This document shows, in pieces, positions 41,327 through 50,377 of a stretch of 64,000 bases of DNA. The notes under the pieces are model-generated. The model searched no databases. It was given only the letters and a program-made list of their open reading frames with translations, and had not been told where the DNA came from. How positions within the stretch are numbered: the first letter of the stretch is position 1; every line of letters starts with the position of its first letter. The translations under genes were made by a program, and so were the position numbers. Origin of the DNA: Fibrobacter sp. UWH6 (GTDB taxonomy: Bacteria > Fibrobacterota > Fibrobacteria > Fibrobacterales > Fibrobacteraceae); assembly GCF_900142465.1 (NCBI RefSeq), contig NZ_FRAX01000012.1, forward strand, positions 1-64,000, written 5' to 3'.

Positions 41327-43294
41327 CTACGGCTTGTAGTGCTGTTCCAGATAAGCCAGGGCCTCACCCGTAGTCAAAGGCTTGCTGAAATAGAAACCTT
41401 GAATCAGGCGGCATCCCTCTTCCTTCAAGAAGTTCAGCTGTTCTTCGGTTTCGACACCTTCGGCCACCAGGTCCAAACCCAGCGACTTAGAAATACCGAT
41501 TACCATTCGGGCGAACGTGGCGTCTTCCTCGTTTTCGGTCATATGATCGATAAAGGACTTATCCATCTTCAGCGTATGAATCGGATAGCGCTTTAAGTAA
41601 GAGAGGGAGCTGTAACCCGTACCAAAATCGTCAATGGAAATCTGCAACCCCATATTCGACAGGGCGCGCATGATCTCGATGGTCTTTTCGGCCTCGCACA
41701 TGGCGGTATATTCGGTAATTTCCAGCTTCAGGTTACGGGGATGGAGCTGAGTCTCGATAAGCACTCGCTTGATGTCATCCACCATGTTATCAAGGGCAAA
41801 CTGTTTAGCCGAGAAGTTAACAGCAACCTGAATGTCCTTGTAGCCCATGTCCACCCACTGCTTAGCCTGCTTGCAGGCCATGCGCAAAATCTGGGCGCCC
41901 ATAGGAATAATCAAGCCCGTTTCTTCGGCAATGGGAATAAACTCGGCCGGCGAGACAATCCCCTTTTCTTCTTGCTGCCAGCGAACCAGAGCTTCAAAGG
42001 CCACCACCTTGTCCTTCGCACCGGTATCTACAATGGGCTGGTACATCAAGATAAATTCGCTATCCTGAATGGCACGGCGGATTTCAAATTCCAGCTTATA
42101 GAGCCTCATGGCCTTTTCGCGGATGCGGCCACTAAAGAACTGGATATCGCCGTGGTTAACGCCCTTCTTCATTTCGCGGAGGCTGGCCGTCGCATTGGCA
42201 AGAATATCTTCGACGCAATCCACGTCGCGGTTCAGGGCTACCGCCATAGACACGCTGATATAAAGTTCGCGGCCATCGATCTGAATAGGCATCTTTACCG
42301 CATTATGAATGCGGCGTACAATTGGCAGAACATCATCATCGCTATCGGTACTGCGGATGCCGTGCAAAATAAGAGCAAACACGTCGGGGCCAATGCGGGC
42401 GATGGAGTCGTTGCTGCGGCACTGGGCCTTAAGACGTTCCGACATGACACGCAAGACGTTGTCGCCTACGTTAATAGAGAACGACGTATTGATCGCACCA
42501 AAACTATCGATATCCAGGAGGGCCACCGCAAAAATATAATTGGGATTCTGGTGGGCCATGTCCACGTCTACCTTGAGCTTTTCCAAGAAGAACTTGCGGT
42601 TGTAGACACCCGTCAGAGCGTCCTGGTAGACATAATAATAGTTCTGCTTTTCTGCGGCAAAACGATCCAGTTCCTCGGTCAGGGAACCGATCACACGAAT
42701 GGGCCTCCCCTCTTCGTTCTTCTGCACATGTCCAGAAATCTGCAGACGGTGCTCCCTGGAAACCGCATTCTGGAGTGAAATCTTGATATTGAAGTTTTCG
42801 CAGCGTTCCAGGGCGCCATTCAAGGCTTCGCGGAAATTTTCCCAGTCGTTTTCGACAATACGGGTTCGCATCACGTCGAAGGTATCGTCCACATTGACCA
42901 TTTCGGCCATGAGCAGCTTAAGAGCCTTCTGGGACCAGTAAACCTTTCCGCTAACCACGTCGAACGTCCAAAAACCGTTGGCAGAAACGTCTACCATCAT
43001 CTGGAACAGTTCGTCGCGTTCCAGCAAATCTCGCTGAAGATCTCGGGGCGGGTAAGAAGTTATGGTTGGCGGCGGCACGATATTCACATCGTTGCGCATC
43101 TTCTTGCGGTTACCCACGATGGGGAACTTATAAGTGAATGCCACCAGGAACAGGAAAAAGACCGACAGCACGTAAGGTACCACCAAAAACACGTTATGGA
43201 TACTGCGTACCAGCTCCGGTATAAACACAGCAAAGAAAATTCCTGCAAAAATCAGCAGGAAACGAACGATCTTCTTTTCATCGAAAAGCCGCAT
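41327..43294 (-). CDS. membrane GGDEF/EAL protein, probable c-di-GMP phosphodiesterase
   Basis: 655 aa. Two N-terminal membrane segments (LLIFAGIFFAVFIP and VFLVVPYVLSVFFLFLVAF), a PAS domain at about 90-205 (MMVDVSANGFWTFDVVSGK), a GGDEF domain at about 225-370 and an EAL domain at about 400-650. The GGDEF signature reads GPDVF, so cyclase activity is unlikely. The EAL motif is intact: EALVRW, DDFGTGYSSLSYL and AEGVETEEQ. It should therefore bind or cleave c-di-GMP, possibly with the GGDEF part as a GTP sensor. It is convergent with the TatD gene (9-nt gap). No terminator is seen between them. Confidence 0.92.
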   Translation of the reverse strand: MRLFDEKKIVRFLLIFAGIFFAVFIPELVRSIHNVFLVVPYVLSVFFLFLVAFTYKFPIVGNRKKMRNDVNIVPPPTITSYPPRDLQRDLLERDELFQMMVDVSANGFWTFDVVSGKVYWSQKALKLLMAEMVNVDDTFDVMRTRIVENDWENFREALNGALERCENFNIKISLQNAVSREHRLQISGHVQKNEEGRPIRVIGSLTEELDRFAAEKQNYYYVYQDALTGVYNRKFFLEKLKVDVDMAHQNPNYIFAVALLDIDSFGAINTSFSINVGDNVLRVMSERLKAQCRSNDSIARIGPDVFALILHGIRSTDSDDDVLPIVRRIHNAVKMPIQIDGRELYISVSMAVALNRDVDCVEDILANATASLREMKKGVNHGDIQFFSGRIREKAMRLYKLEFEIRRAIQDSEFILMYQPIVDTGAKDKVVAFEALVRWQQEEKGIVSPAEFIPIAEETGLIIPMGAQILRMACKQAKQWVDMGYKDIQVAVNFSAKQFALDNMVDDIKRVLIETQLHPRNLKLEITEYTAMCEAEKTIEIMRALSNMGLQISIDDFGTGYSSLSYLKRYPIHTLKMDKSFIDHMTENEEDATFARMVIGISKSLGLDLVAEGVETEEQLNFLKEEGCRLIQGFYFSKPLTTGEALAYLEQHYKP

Positions 43295-43434
43295 TTAAAC
43301 CAAATCCCGTTTATCCAAATTCCAAAACCATATAACTGAACAAAAAATATAACTTTTCTTTTACAAAAATACATCTGACTTACAAAAAACATTCAACAAA
43401 GCCAGAATAAGGCCTCAAACAGGCCCATTATACG

Positions 43435-43464
43435 CAAAAAATCCGTAGCATTCCCGCTACGGAT
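43435..43464. terminator. terminator beside the putative att site
   Basis: Stem ATCCGTAGC / GCTACGGAT with six T residues on the minus side and CTTTTT on the plus side. Confidence 0.85.
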
Positions 43465-43473
43465 CTTTTTATA

Positions 43474-43488
43474 GTGCCAGAGGGACTC
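43474..43488 (-). other. putative prophage attachment site (3' end of a tRNA gene)
   Basis: On the minus strand the sequence reads GAGTCCCTCTGGCAC, which fits the T-loop end, T-stem and acceptor 3' strand of a tRNA, and the terminator follows 10 nt later. No 5' tRNA half is next to it. The integrase starts 166 nt away. Tyrosine recombinases commonly use the T-arm to 3' end as att core, so this may be one prophage end. The rest of 43295-43653 shows no gene. Confidence 0.5.
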
Positions 43489-43653
43489 TTTCCGCTACAT
43501 TATCACAAAAAATTTACTAACTGAATCAAACCTAGTATTTAACAGCATTTACAAAACTTTTTTAAATTCAGTTAAACGCAGTTAATAACGTCTATCTATC
43601 TTTTCGGTCACGATTTCGTCACGATTACTTTTAGGTCACGGAGATAGTGCAAT

Positions 43654-44730
43654 ATGTCAAGGTCACGTTCAACAAGTTCAAGGGTCACCGTTTTCCAGAA
43701 ACCGGACGCAAAGTCCGAGCGCATCCCGCTTTGGATTAATTACACGGTCGACGGCAAACGGCATCGCGAAAGCCTAAACCTGTTCCTGGTCAAGAACCCT
43801 AAAACCAGCGCCCAAAAGATAGCAAACCAGAACACCCTAAAGCTCGCCGAAGCAGTCGCCCGGAAGAAATCCGAGGAACTGGACATGGCGGACAAGGGTA
43901 TACAAATCAGGACCGAGAACGAGCACATCTCTCTGATAGACTACACCATGGGGACAACACAACATTCCACCAACCAGGAATGGGTTCAAAGTCGAAAGAA
44001 TTTCTGTGCCATGGTCCGTGAATTCCGTCCAGATACCCGCGTCGTCGACGTCAATAGATCATGGTTTGCCGAATTCGTCAAGTTTCTATTCGGCAAGGGT
44101 CACAAAACGAACACCGTCTGTGGACGAGTCAACATTCTTAAGGCTGTATTGCATCGAGCCGAACTGGACAACATCATTAGTCACCGACCGGACTTTTCCG
44201 GACTGACTCCAAAGCCGGAACCTGGCCACAGATGTTTTCTCACTATCGAAGAACTGAGGGCTATGGCGGCAGTAGAATTTCCGGACAGGCTTAAGAACCC
44301 ATTCATGTTCGCGTGCTTTACTGGATTGAGGCTTAATGACGTACGGACACTCAAATGGTCCGACATAGACAACGGATGGATAGTCCTCCGTCAGCACAAG
44401 ACAAGCGAGTTCGTCAGGATTCCCATCAGTCCAAATGCGGCACGATTTATGCCCGAAAAGACCGGTGATAGAGTATTTATAGACTTCCCCACTTGTGAGA
44501 CATGGTACGGCAAGAAGATAAAGCAATGGGCTAAACTTGCCGGCATCGAGAAGAACGTGTCATTTCACGTCAGTAGACATACTTTTGCGACAATCAGCCT
44601 GGATAACGGAGCGGACTTGTTCACCATCAGCAAGCTGCTGGGACATACCAAGATCACGACAACGCAGATTTACACCAAGGCCCTCGACAAAGGACGTCAA
44701 AGGGCTGTAAACGCGATCCCGAAACTCTAG
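43654..44730 (+). CDS. phage integrase, tyrosine recombinase
   Basis: 358 aa. N-terminal arm (MSRSRSTSSRVTVFQKPD) and SAM-like core-binding domain (about 90-180), then the catalytic domain with Arg226 (TGLRLNDVRTLKW), Lys249 (QHKTSEF), His305 and Arg308 (FHVSRHTF), His331 (LLGHTKI) and Tyr340 (IYTKAL). All are present, so it should be active. It is the only plus-strand gene in the prophage and faces the lysis genes tail to tail. GGAG is 13 nt before the ATG. An excisionase is not visible. Confidence 0.93.
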   Translation: MSRSRSTSSRVTVFQKPDAKSERIPLWINYTVDGKRHRESLNLFLVKNPKTSAQKIANQNTLKLAEAVARKKSEELDMADKGIQIRTENEHISLIDYTMGTTQHSTNQEWVQSRKNFCAMVREFRPDTRVVDVNRSWFAEFVKFLFGKGHKTNTVCGRVNILKAVLHRAELDNIISHRPDFSGLTPKPEPGHRCFLTIEELRAMAAVEFPDRLKNPFMFACFTGLRLNDVRTLKWSDIDNGWIVLRQHKTSEFVRIPISPNAARFMPEKTGDRVFIDFPTCETWYGKKIKQWAKLAGIEKNVSFHVSRHTFATISLDNGADLFTISKLLGHTKITTTQIYTKALDKGRQRAVNAIPKL

Positions 44731-44867
44731 CGTTTATTCCACGGAGTAGGTCCTTGATATCGAGAACCAAAGACGCAGCTTATGCATATCCGGCAATAAG
44801 AATGGATACAACGATGGCAAAGTTTATCTGCTGCATCATGTTTCGCCGAGATTTCTTCACGAGTCAT
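44727..44867 (-). CDS. 46-aa Cys-rich small protein at the end of the lysis cassette
   Basis: ATG 44867 overlaps the stop of the M15 peptidase gene by the ATGA arrangement used repeatedly in this operon. The product begins MTREEISAKHDAADKL and contains five cysteines in CHRC-(4)-CRIC-ISC spacing, a possible zinc-binding knot, then ends GPTPWNKR. Its stop overlaps the integrase 3' end by 4 nt on the other strand. It is too short for usual gene callers. No family recognised; it could be a small regulator or a non-functional tail. Confidence 0.45.
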   Translation of the reverse strand: MTREEISAKHDAADKLCHRCIHSYCRICISCVFGSRYQGPTPWNKR

Positions 44868-45286
44868 TTGATTAGCACCTGGTTCCTCGGTTTTGACGAA
44901 AGGCCAACGTGGATAAAACGTATCGGAGAATTAAAGTCTCCAGCGGTCTTGTGATAGCTTATAAGTTGATCAATAACTCCAATTTTTTTGACAAGCACGG
45001 AATAAAGCGCCCTGTTGGTCAATTCCTTCCCATTCCAGGCGCATATATCAGCTGCAAGGCCACGAAGGTGAGCCGAAGTAGCTACACCGCCTACAGCCTT
45101 GTTTACGGACTCTGAACGAAATGCGCAATTCACCCTAATGGCGACTCCGCCAAGTGCAGAACGAACCTTCTCAAGGAACAAACCCAGGTCACGGAGATTT
45201 TCAACAGCGTCCCAATCCGGGACATTAGCCAAGCCAGTAGACGTAGCGGTCAACTCTTTGAAAGAAAAATGTTCAGGGAAATTCAT
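44864..45286 (-). CDS. M15-family peptidase, probable endolysin
   Basis: 140 aa. VNCAFRSESVNKAVGG, SAHLRGLAADI and the closing IRFIHVGL give the His, Asp and His metal ligands of D-Ala-D-Ala type M15_3 peptidases (SAHxxGxAxD and HxG). It would cut peptidoglycan cross-links for lysis. ATG 45286 has GGAGGCGAAAA before it and overlaps the preceding stop by ATGA; the longer frame start is less likely. It has no signal peptide, so a holin is needed. Confidence 0.88.
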   Translation of the reverse strand: MNFPEHFSFKELTATSTGLANVPDWDAVENLRDLGLFLEKVRSALGGVAIRVNCAFRSESVNKAVGGVATSAHLRGLAADICAWNGKELTNRALYSVLVKKIGVIDQLISYHKTAGDFNSPIRFIHVGLSSKPRNQVLIK

Positions 45287-45771
45287 TTTTCGCCTCCAGG
45301 AATCCACACTATTTTGCTGAACAGGTGCATCTGATCATTGTCGTTTCTCTTGCCCCAATGCAGAAGGTACACAAGAGGTATGCGAACCGCGCGGTCAACA
45401 ATCCCGGCCTCATAACGTTTGAATCCAGCCTCCCTCATTGCACCGCGGATATAGTCATTGGCCTCGCTGAAGGTAATCTTGCGCTTCAGCCCTTCAACAT
45501 AGCCACCGTGTGCAAAAAAAAGGTCGTGCCCAAGGCCACAACAGTCCTTCTTGTCGTTGCCGTAAAATCTCTTAATCGGCCAGCCAAGCTTGTTTGACGC
45601 TCCGTTGTAACGGCATCCGGAATACACAAAGAACCATAAACATCCATCTTCGCCGTCAATGGCACACCGAGCACAGAAAGAAAAATTATCGAAGGCAGTT
45701 CTTACTTCTTTCTTGTCTGGATCCGAAAATCGGAACTTTTCGATAATCTCAGTTGATTTAACCTTCATCAT
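45283..45771 (-). CDS. phage protein resembling DUF1353
   Basis: 162 aa. The sequence YNGASNKLGWPIKRF followed by CGLGHDLFFAHGGYVEG and SEANDYIRGAMREAG resembles the DUF1353 pattern (DGAS, HD, ADxxF), seen in many lysis-region genes of phages. The start is ambiguous: ATG 45780 touches AAAGGAG directly, so ATG 45771 with 9-nt spacing is preferred. It overlaps a small membrane ORF upstream. Role unknown; its place in the lysis cassette suggests an accessory lysis or DNA-circular role. Confidence 0.6.
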   Translation of the reverse strand: MMKVKSTEIIEKFRFSDPDKKEVRTAFDNFSFCARCAIDGEDGCLWFFVYSGCRYNGASNKLGWPIKRFYGNDKKDCCGLGHDLFFAHGGYVEGLKRKITFSEANDYIRGAMREAGFKRYEAGIVDRAVRIPLVYLLHWGKRNDNDQMHLFSKIVWIPGGEK

Positions 45772-45853
45772 CTTCGTCATCTCCTTTTAGTGCTGTCGCC
45801 ACGATTGCCACGGCACCGGCTATCGCTAGCATTATGATGTAGTCTCCATTCAT
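45758..45853 (-). CDS. 31-aa single-span membrane peptide, holin-like
   Basis: ATG 45853 overlaps the stop of the upstream gene by ATGA. The product MNGDYIIMLAIAGAVAIVAT continues into ALKGDDEDDEG: one hydrophobic segment and an acidic tail. It overlaps the following gene's start in another frame. Size and place suit a small holin or antiholin. Too short for usual gene callers. Confidence 0.45.
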   Translation of the reverse strand: MNGDYIIMLAIAGAVAIVATALKGDDEDDEG

Positions 45854-46134
45854 TTCGTCACCACCAGCTTACCGTCAATCAGCAGTTTGATTTGAGTTGT
45901 TTGTTCAATCAATGCTTTTTCAATCCGATCCAGCCTATCGCTAAGTTTTTCGGTATTGGCATCAAGCCGAGCTTCCAGCCTTGCAATGTCGACAGCCTGC
46001 GACTGGATAGCCTTAGCGTTTATCTGGGCGGTATAAAAGCCGTATCCACCGAGCAGAAGAGCTACGATGGACACGGCAGGGAAGAGGCCGTATTTGGATG
46101 CTGCTGTTCCTATTAATTCAAGTAGCTTTGTCAT
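45850..46134 (-). CDS. membrane protein with coiled coil, holin/spanin-like
   Basis: 94 aa. N-terminal membrane segment (FPAVSIVALLLGGYGFY) followed by a 45-residue coiled coil (VDIARLEARLDANTEKLSDR, DRIEKALIEQ) and a short tail. The topology fits an inner-membrane spanin or a hemolysin-XhlA-type holin helper (which has the reverse order). It comes immediately before the small membrane peptide and the peptidase. GGTGACTT before the ATG is a weak SD. Confidence 0.6.
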   Translation of the reverse strand: MTKLLELIGTAASKYGLFPAVSIVALLLGGYGFYTAQINAKAIQSQAVDIARLEARLDANTEKLSDRLDRIEKALIEQTTQIKLLIDGKLVVTK

Positions 46135-46166
46135 AAGTCACCATTGCAGTAATATTTGTTTACAAG

Positions 46167-46982
46167 CTATGTGCCCTTGGCGGACATGTATACAGCCAAT
46201 ATCTCAATCGCAAGCGAGGAGTTCTCCTTGGTGTAACTCACGGCAAACCCGTTACCTACGGGCGTATTGTAACCGCTGCTCCCGTAGTTATGTCCGCCCT
46301 TGATTAGGTAGTAGACGTGTGACGTGTCCCCCTCAACAGTGAAGCTGTTCAAATTCGTATTTCCAGAGGCAGCCTGTGGGTACTTATAGGTCGCAATTAT
46401 CATCCCGTCTGTAATGTTGTCATAATATTCCGAGTAGTAATCGAAGGAGTAGCTCGAGGCAGCACTGGATACACGCACTATCATTGCGTTGCTATAGGCT
46501 ACCCCGTTCTTGAATGCCGTGTTGCTGCTTGATATGTTACTTATGTGTGCCGTATTGCCAGATGCGAGTTTGCCTCCCATAGTGTTGTCGGTATATGTGC
46601 TTGATGGGAACGTCATGCCCACGAATACTTGCGGTTGGACAGAATATCCAGCACTAGCGTACTTCATCGTCCAACTCTGCTTCGTCCCGCCCTTATACAC
46701 GGTTGCTGTGTTGTCAGTTGTTGACGAGGACTTGGACACGGCAAAAATGTTGCCCGTATTACTCCCCGATACGGACACACCCATGCGACCGGCTGAATCT
46801 GCATTTTTTGTAGATATGATGACCATAGGTGGTGATTCATCACTTGTTTCCCAGGCGAACATGTTCCTTCCGACCAACGGGTAGAAATAGTAATGGTCCT
46901 TGTCCGCTACCTTGTAGCACCTAGGGTAGCCCTGGCTCGTCAAGTACATAAATGCGCCATTGGTGAATACGTTGTTAGCCAT
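46167..46982 (-). CDS. phage tail-tip or fibre-associated protein
   Basis: 271 aa, Ser/Thr/Asn/Tyr-rich and beta-strand rich. The N-terminal MANNVFTNGAFMYLTSQGYP and repeated YKGGTKQSW, VRVSSAASSYSF stretches suit a fibre distal domain. It follows the collagen-like fibre and precedes the lysis genes. No family recognised. Probably the host-binding or adhesin protein, by position. Confidence 0.5.
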   Translation of the reverse strand: MANNVFTNGAFMYLTSQGYPRCYKVADKDHYYFYPLVGRNMFAWETSDESPPMVIISTKNADSAGRMGVSVSGSNTGNIFAVSKSSSTTDNTATVYKGGTKQSWTMKYASAGYSVQPQVFVGMTFPSSTYTDNTMGGKLASGNTAHISNISSSNTAFKNGVAYSNAMIVRVSSAASSYSFDYYSEYYDNITDGMIIATYKYPQAASGNTNLNSFTVEGDTSHVYYLIKGGHNYGSSGYNTPVGNGFAVSYTKENSSLAIEILAVYMSAKGT

Positions 46983-46993
46983 TGATGCGCCTC

Positions 46994-49900
46994 CTACTGA
47001 ATGAAGTAGATTGTGTTGGAAGCAGTGCCCAGGGCGCTACCTACAACGATGTGCTTGCCGTCTACCGCGTCGGCATCTTTGGCGTAGCTGACAGCGACCC
47101 CCCTGTAGTTACCCCCGGTTGTCTGGATGTTACTCGTAATGTCGACATAGGTACCCGTCAGGCTGGCTGTAAGTACAGCAGTGGACGTGGAACCAGCAAC
47201 AGCAAGCTGGTTGGCCGTGGATGCGATGGTCGCAATGGATGCCGTGTCAGCCGTGGATGCGTTGCCCAGGAACTGGTTGTTGCCCGCACGGGACTTGATT
47301 ACCCACCCATACCCCCAGGCGTATATCCCGTTGTAAGTATTATCACCACTTGCCTCGCCCAGGAACCCGTAGCTGCCCAGGGCACCTGATATATACATAC
47401 GGGCTTTGTCATCGCTACTGGCAGTCGCCTCAATGGTGCCACCCACTGTCAACGCTCCAGTCATCGTGTCGCCAGACTTGGCAACAAAGTTGGATGGGCT
47501 CGGAATGTCTGAGGTCAATGCGAGTGTACCGCCATTGTTAGGTAAGGTAAACTCACGTTCAGCTGTGTATCCATCTTGAGGGCGTAAGTATGCATGGCAG
47601 CTAGTACCCTTGGACTGCATACGCACTCTGGCTCTTCGCACACCCGTAGACTTGATTGCGAGCATATTGCCGTTATTGTCATCACTGACGATATTGAAAA
47701 AATCGTATGTATACTTGAGATTACCATCGCTATCTCTTGAAACGATGGTACCAGTACCGACACTCTGCGATACCTTGCTTGCGGTCCCGTTCAACGTGCC
47801 GTTGAATGTCACGTTGTTATTGGTGTCAGCATTGAATGCCCACTTTCCGTTGGTGTCCGTTCCGTGTGCTGATAGCCATACACCTCTAGTATTGCCGTTG
47901 TTGCTTGAGGCCAAGGTGATTGAGCCTGACTTGCCCTGTGCAACAAGCTGTGCTTGACCATTAGTGTTGCTGATGTTGATGCTCTGGCTGAATGTGTTTG
48001 TACCAGTGAAGGTATTGTTTCCATCAAGTGTAGCTACAGAACCGAGTCCGAGATTAGTCCTCGCACCCTCTACCGTATTGGCACCTGTGCCGCCATTGGC
48101 AAGAGGAAGTATGCCAGAGACACCGGGCTTGATATTAGAAGAACCATCAAACGATACTGGTGCGGTAGAACCAAGGTTAGTCTGCACGGTACGGGCGGTG
48201 GCAAGTTTGTCAGTACTGTATGCATGTAATCCTTGATATACTCGTTGTGTTTCTGGATACCAGAAGTATAACTCACTGATGCCCCACCTATTAGAACTTT
48301 CATTTGCCTTATATATGGTTATGCGTATTTTAATGAATGTTCCGCTTCGCATAACTCCTGTGTATGGATTGGTGGTGTTACTCCCGAAGGGAATGAATAA
48401 ATTTGCTGTATCCCCACCAGGGTTATTTTGTCCGTTATAACTAGTGGAGCTAAAATCAGCGATAGTTACCCACTCATTTCTAGACAGATATGTGTCGTAT
48501 AGCTCCACTTTGAACTTGAGGGGTTCCCAATATCTACAAGTCCAACCGAAGGCTGAGAACACTTGACAGTGTTCAGTGACAACACTGCTTGCATCAATGG
48601 TCAATATAAGAGGATCATCAGGGTCGATAGAAGGACCATATACGGGGGTAACTTTACCGTCTAGCAATGCCTTAATAGACTCAGCACTTACCTGCCCACT
48701 GCCACTTTGGGTTATAGTAACACCTCGTTCATTACCATTAAGCAGTACATTGTACTCGTTACCAATTACGGATGATCGGGAACTCGGGAAATAACCATAT
48801 AGTGGGGATGTCATTCTGCCCCCATCATTTCTCACATAAGTGCTGTCCCCCTTGCCCTTGATGTAGGACCACAAATTAGATGCAGTACGGCCCTCAATCT
48901 TAGTATTATCATTATTGCCTACAAGGATGGCGGTGGAATCGCTAAATCCAGATGAAGTAGGCTTGAACCCGTCAAACTTAGTTCCGAGCGCAGCATTCAC
49001 CACCTTGTTCTGCACAGGGTTTGTGCTGGTGTCGGACATGGAGGTGTCCACGATACCTTCCCAAGTACCTTTATCACCCTTGTCTCCCTTCTCGCCCTTT
49101 TCACCTTGTATGCCTTGGTCACCCTTATGACCTTGAGGACCGGTTGCACCAGTATCTCCTTTATCGCCTTTGGGACCTTGAATACCTTGATCACCCTTTG
49201 CACCTTGTATGCCTTGGATGCCTTGGATGCCCTGGGGTCCCTTGATGTTAACAGTGGCAGGTGCGGTACTCGTGCTGCTCTGTGTCCAGCTGATGTCACC
49301 ATTGGCTGCCACGGTGGGTAGCCATGTCTTGCCATCGTCGCCCTTGCTGCCCTTGGTGCCGTTCTTGACATTGAATGTGGCAGTACTCCCATCCGCCTTG
49401 GTGAAGGTGAAGGTATTGGTGCCACCGTCTGTCGTAGATGTCGCAGTCTGGCTGCCACCCGTCAGGTAGTCGGTCGGCATGTCAGTGATGTCGGTAGTTG
49501 CATGTGTGTGGGACTTGTCCGCCTTGTCGTTCCACCCGTTCACGCTCATGGTGCCGTCCGTGCCGACACTGACCTTGCCCGTGGCCGTGCTTGACTTGAC
49601 CACGCCAGTCATGTTTGCCGTTGCGATATCATCGAACTCCACGAAGTTGCTCAGATCAAGCTCTGCGGCCATACGGTCCCAGTAGGACTTGTGCTGCACA
49701 GGGTCGTCAACCCAGGCGACATTATCACCCACAGATACGGACATGGGCTTGCCGTCTTCGCCATTGGTAATCTCGCCCGCCTCGTTGATGTTGTACACAT
49801 CTCCATTGGACGGGCTTGTGAGACCGTTAACATACGATGCGGCCACACTTCCACGATACTTGTAGGTACCCGTCACGGCACTGTCCACATAGTCCTTGAT

Positions 49901-50377
49901 GCCGTTGGAGGTGACAGGGTTGCTACTGTGCTCGGTCGGTGTTGTATCAAAAGTCAAACAATCCTGTTTCCCAGACAGCATGACATCAACGCTATTCAAC
50001 AAATTCCTAACAGCGCTATTAAGTTCGTCATCCGTAGCATAGCCCGATAGATCCAGATGTAGGAACTGCGTCCACTGAGCACCATCATATCGCACAAGAT
50101 CGCCGGCCTGCACATTAAGCACGGAACCATCTGGATTTCGGATGGAACCAGAATCCTTTACAGTCCAAATATCACCATCTGACATATCCTCAAGGAGGCT
50201 GATTTCACGGCAAGTAGCAGAGCCGAGCACACGAATCGAAGACCCACGCTTGATAGCCTTTGCGATTGGATCCGCGAAATTTTCGATAGCCTTATTACGA
50301 GAAGATTCGTCTTTAAGGGACAAATTGTCATTGCCGGCCTTAATTAGACCATCTACCAATTCTTTTTCCCAATCCAT
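46994..50377 (-). CDS. tail fibre protein with collagen-like repeats
   Basis: 1127 aa. N-terminal attachment segment (MDWEKELVDGLIKAGNDN), a region with WTVKDSGSIRNPDG carbohydrate-like strands, then collagen-type GXY repeats at about 395-455 (GPQGIQGIQGIQGAKGDQG, GEKGEKGDKGDKG). Later tail-fibre repeats appear (LPLANGGTGANTVEGARTNLG). The end TYVDITSNIQTTGGNYRG resembles a C-terminal domain of other phage fibres. Homotrimeric adhesin at the tail end, probably determining host range. Its ATG overlaps the stop of the upstream gene by 1 nt. The GXY part is repetitive DNA and could vary by slippage. Confidence 0.85.
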   Translation of the reverse strand: MDWEKELVDGLIKAGNDNLSLKDESSRNKAIENFADPIAKAIKRGSSIRVLGSATCREISLLEDMSDGDIWTVKDSGSIRNPDGSVLNVQAGDLVRYDGAQWTQFLHLDLSGYATDDELNSAVRNLLNSVDVMLSGKQDCLTFDTTPTEHSSNPVTSNGIKDYVDSAVTGTYKYRGSVAASYVNGLTSPSNGDVYNINEAGEITNGEDGKPMSVSVGDNVAWVDDPVQHKSYWDRMAAELDLSNFVEFDDIATANMTGVVKSSTATGKVSVGTDGTMSVNGWNDKADKSHTHATTDITDMPTDYLTGGSQTATSTTDGGTNTFTFTKADGSTATFNVKNGTKGSKGDDGKTWLPTVAANGDISWTQSSTSTAPATVNIKGPQGIQGIQGIQGAKGDQGIQGPKGDKGDTGATGPQGHKGDQGIQGEKGEKGDKGDKGTWEGIVDTSMSDTSTNPVQNKVVNAALGTKFDGFKPTSSGFSDSTAILVGNNDNTKIEGRTASNLWSYIKGKGDSTYVRNDGGRMTSPLYGYFPSSRSSVIGNEYNVLLNGNERGVTITQSGSGQVSAESIKALLDGKVTPVYGPSIDPDDPLILTIDASSVVTEHCQVFSAFGWTCRYWEPLKFKVELYDTYLSRNEWVTIADFSSTSYNGQNNPGGDTANLFIPFGSNTTNPYTGVMRSGTFIKIRITIYKANESSNRWGISELYFWYPETQRVYQGLHAYSTDKLATARTVQTNLGSTAPVSFDGSSNIKPGVSGILPLANGGTGANTVEGARTNLGLGSVATLDGNNTFTGTNTFSQSINISNTNGQAQLVAQGKSGSITLASSNNGNTRGVWLSAHGTDTNGKWAFNADTNNNVTFNGTLNGTASKVSQSVGTGTIVSRDSDGNLKYTYDFFNIVSDDNNGNMLAIKSTGVRRARVRMQSKGTSCHAYLRPQDGYTAEREFTLPNNGGTLALTSDIPSPSNFVAKSGDTMTGALTVGGTIEATASSDDKARMYISGALGSYGFLGEASGDNTYNGIYAWGYGWVIKSRAGNNQFLGNASTADTASIATIASTANQLAVAGSTSTAVLTASLTGTYVDITSNIQTTGGNYRGVAVSYAKDADAVDGKHIVVGSALGTASNTIYFIQ

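Noticed and set aside
43474-43488. A complete tRNA gene
   Set aside because: Only 15 bp of the 3' side can be matched; no anticodon or D arm.
49020-49250. CRISPR or satellite-like repeats
   Set aside because: They are collagen GXY codons inside the fibre gene, in frame throughout.
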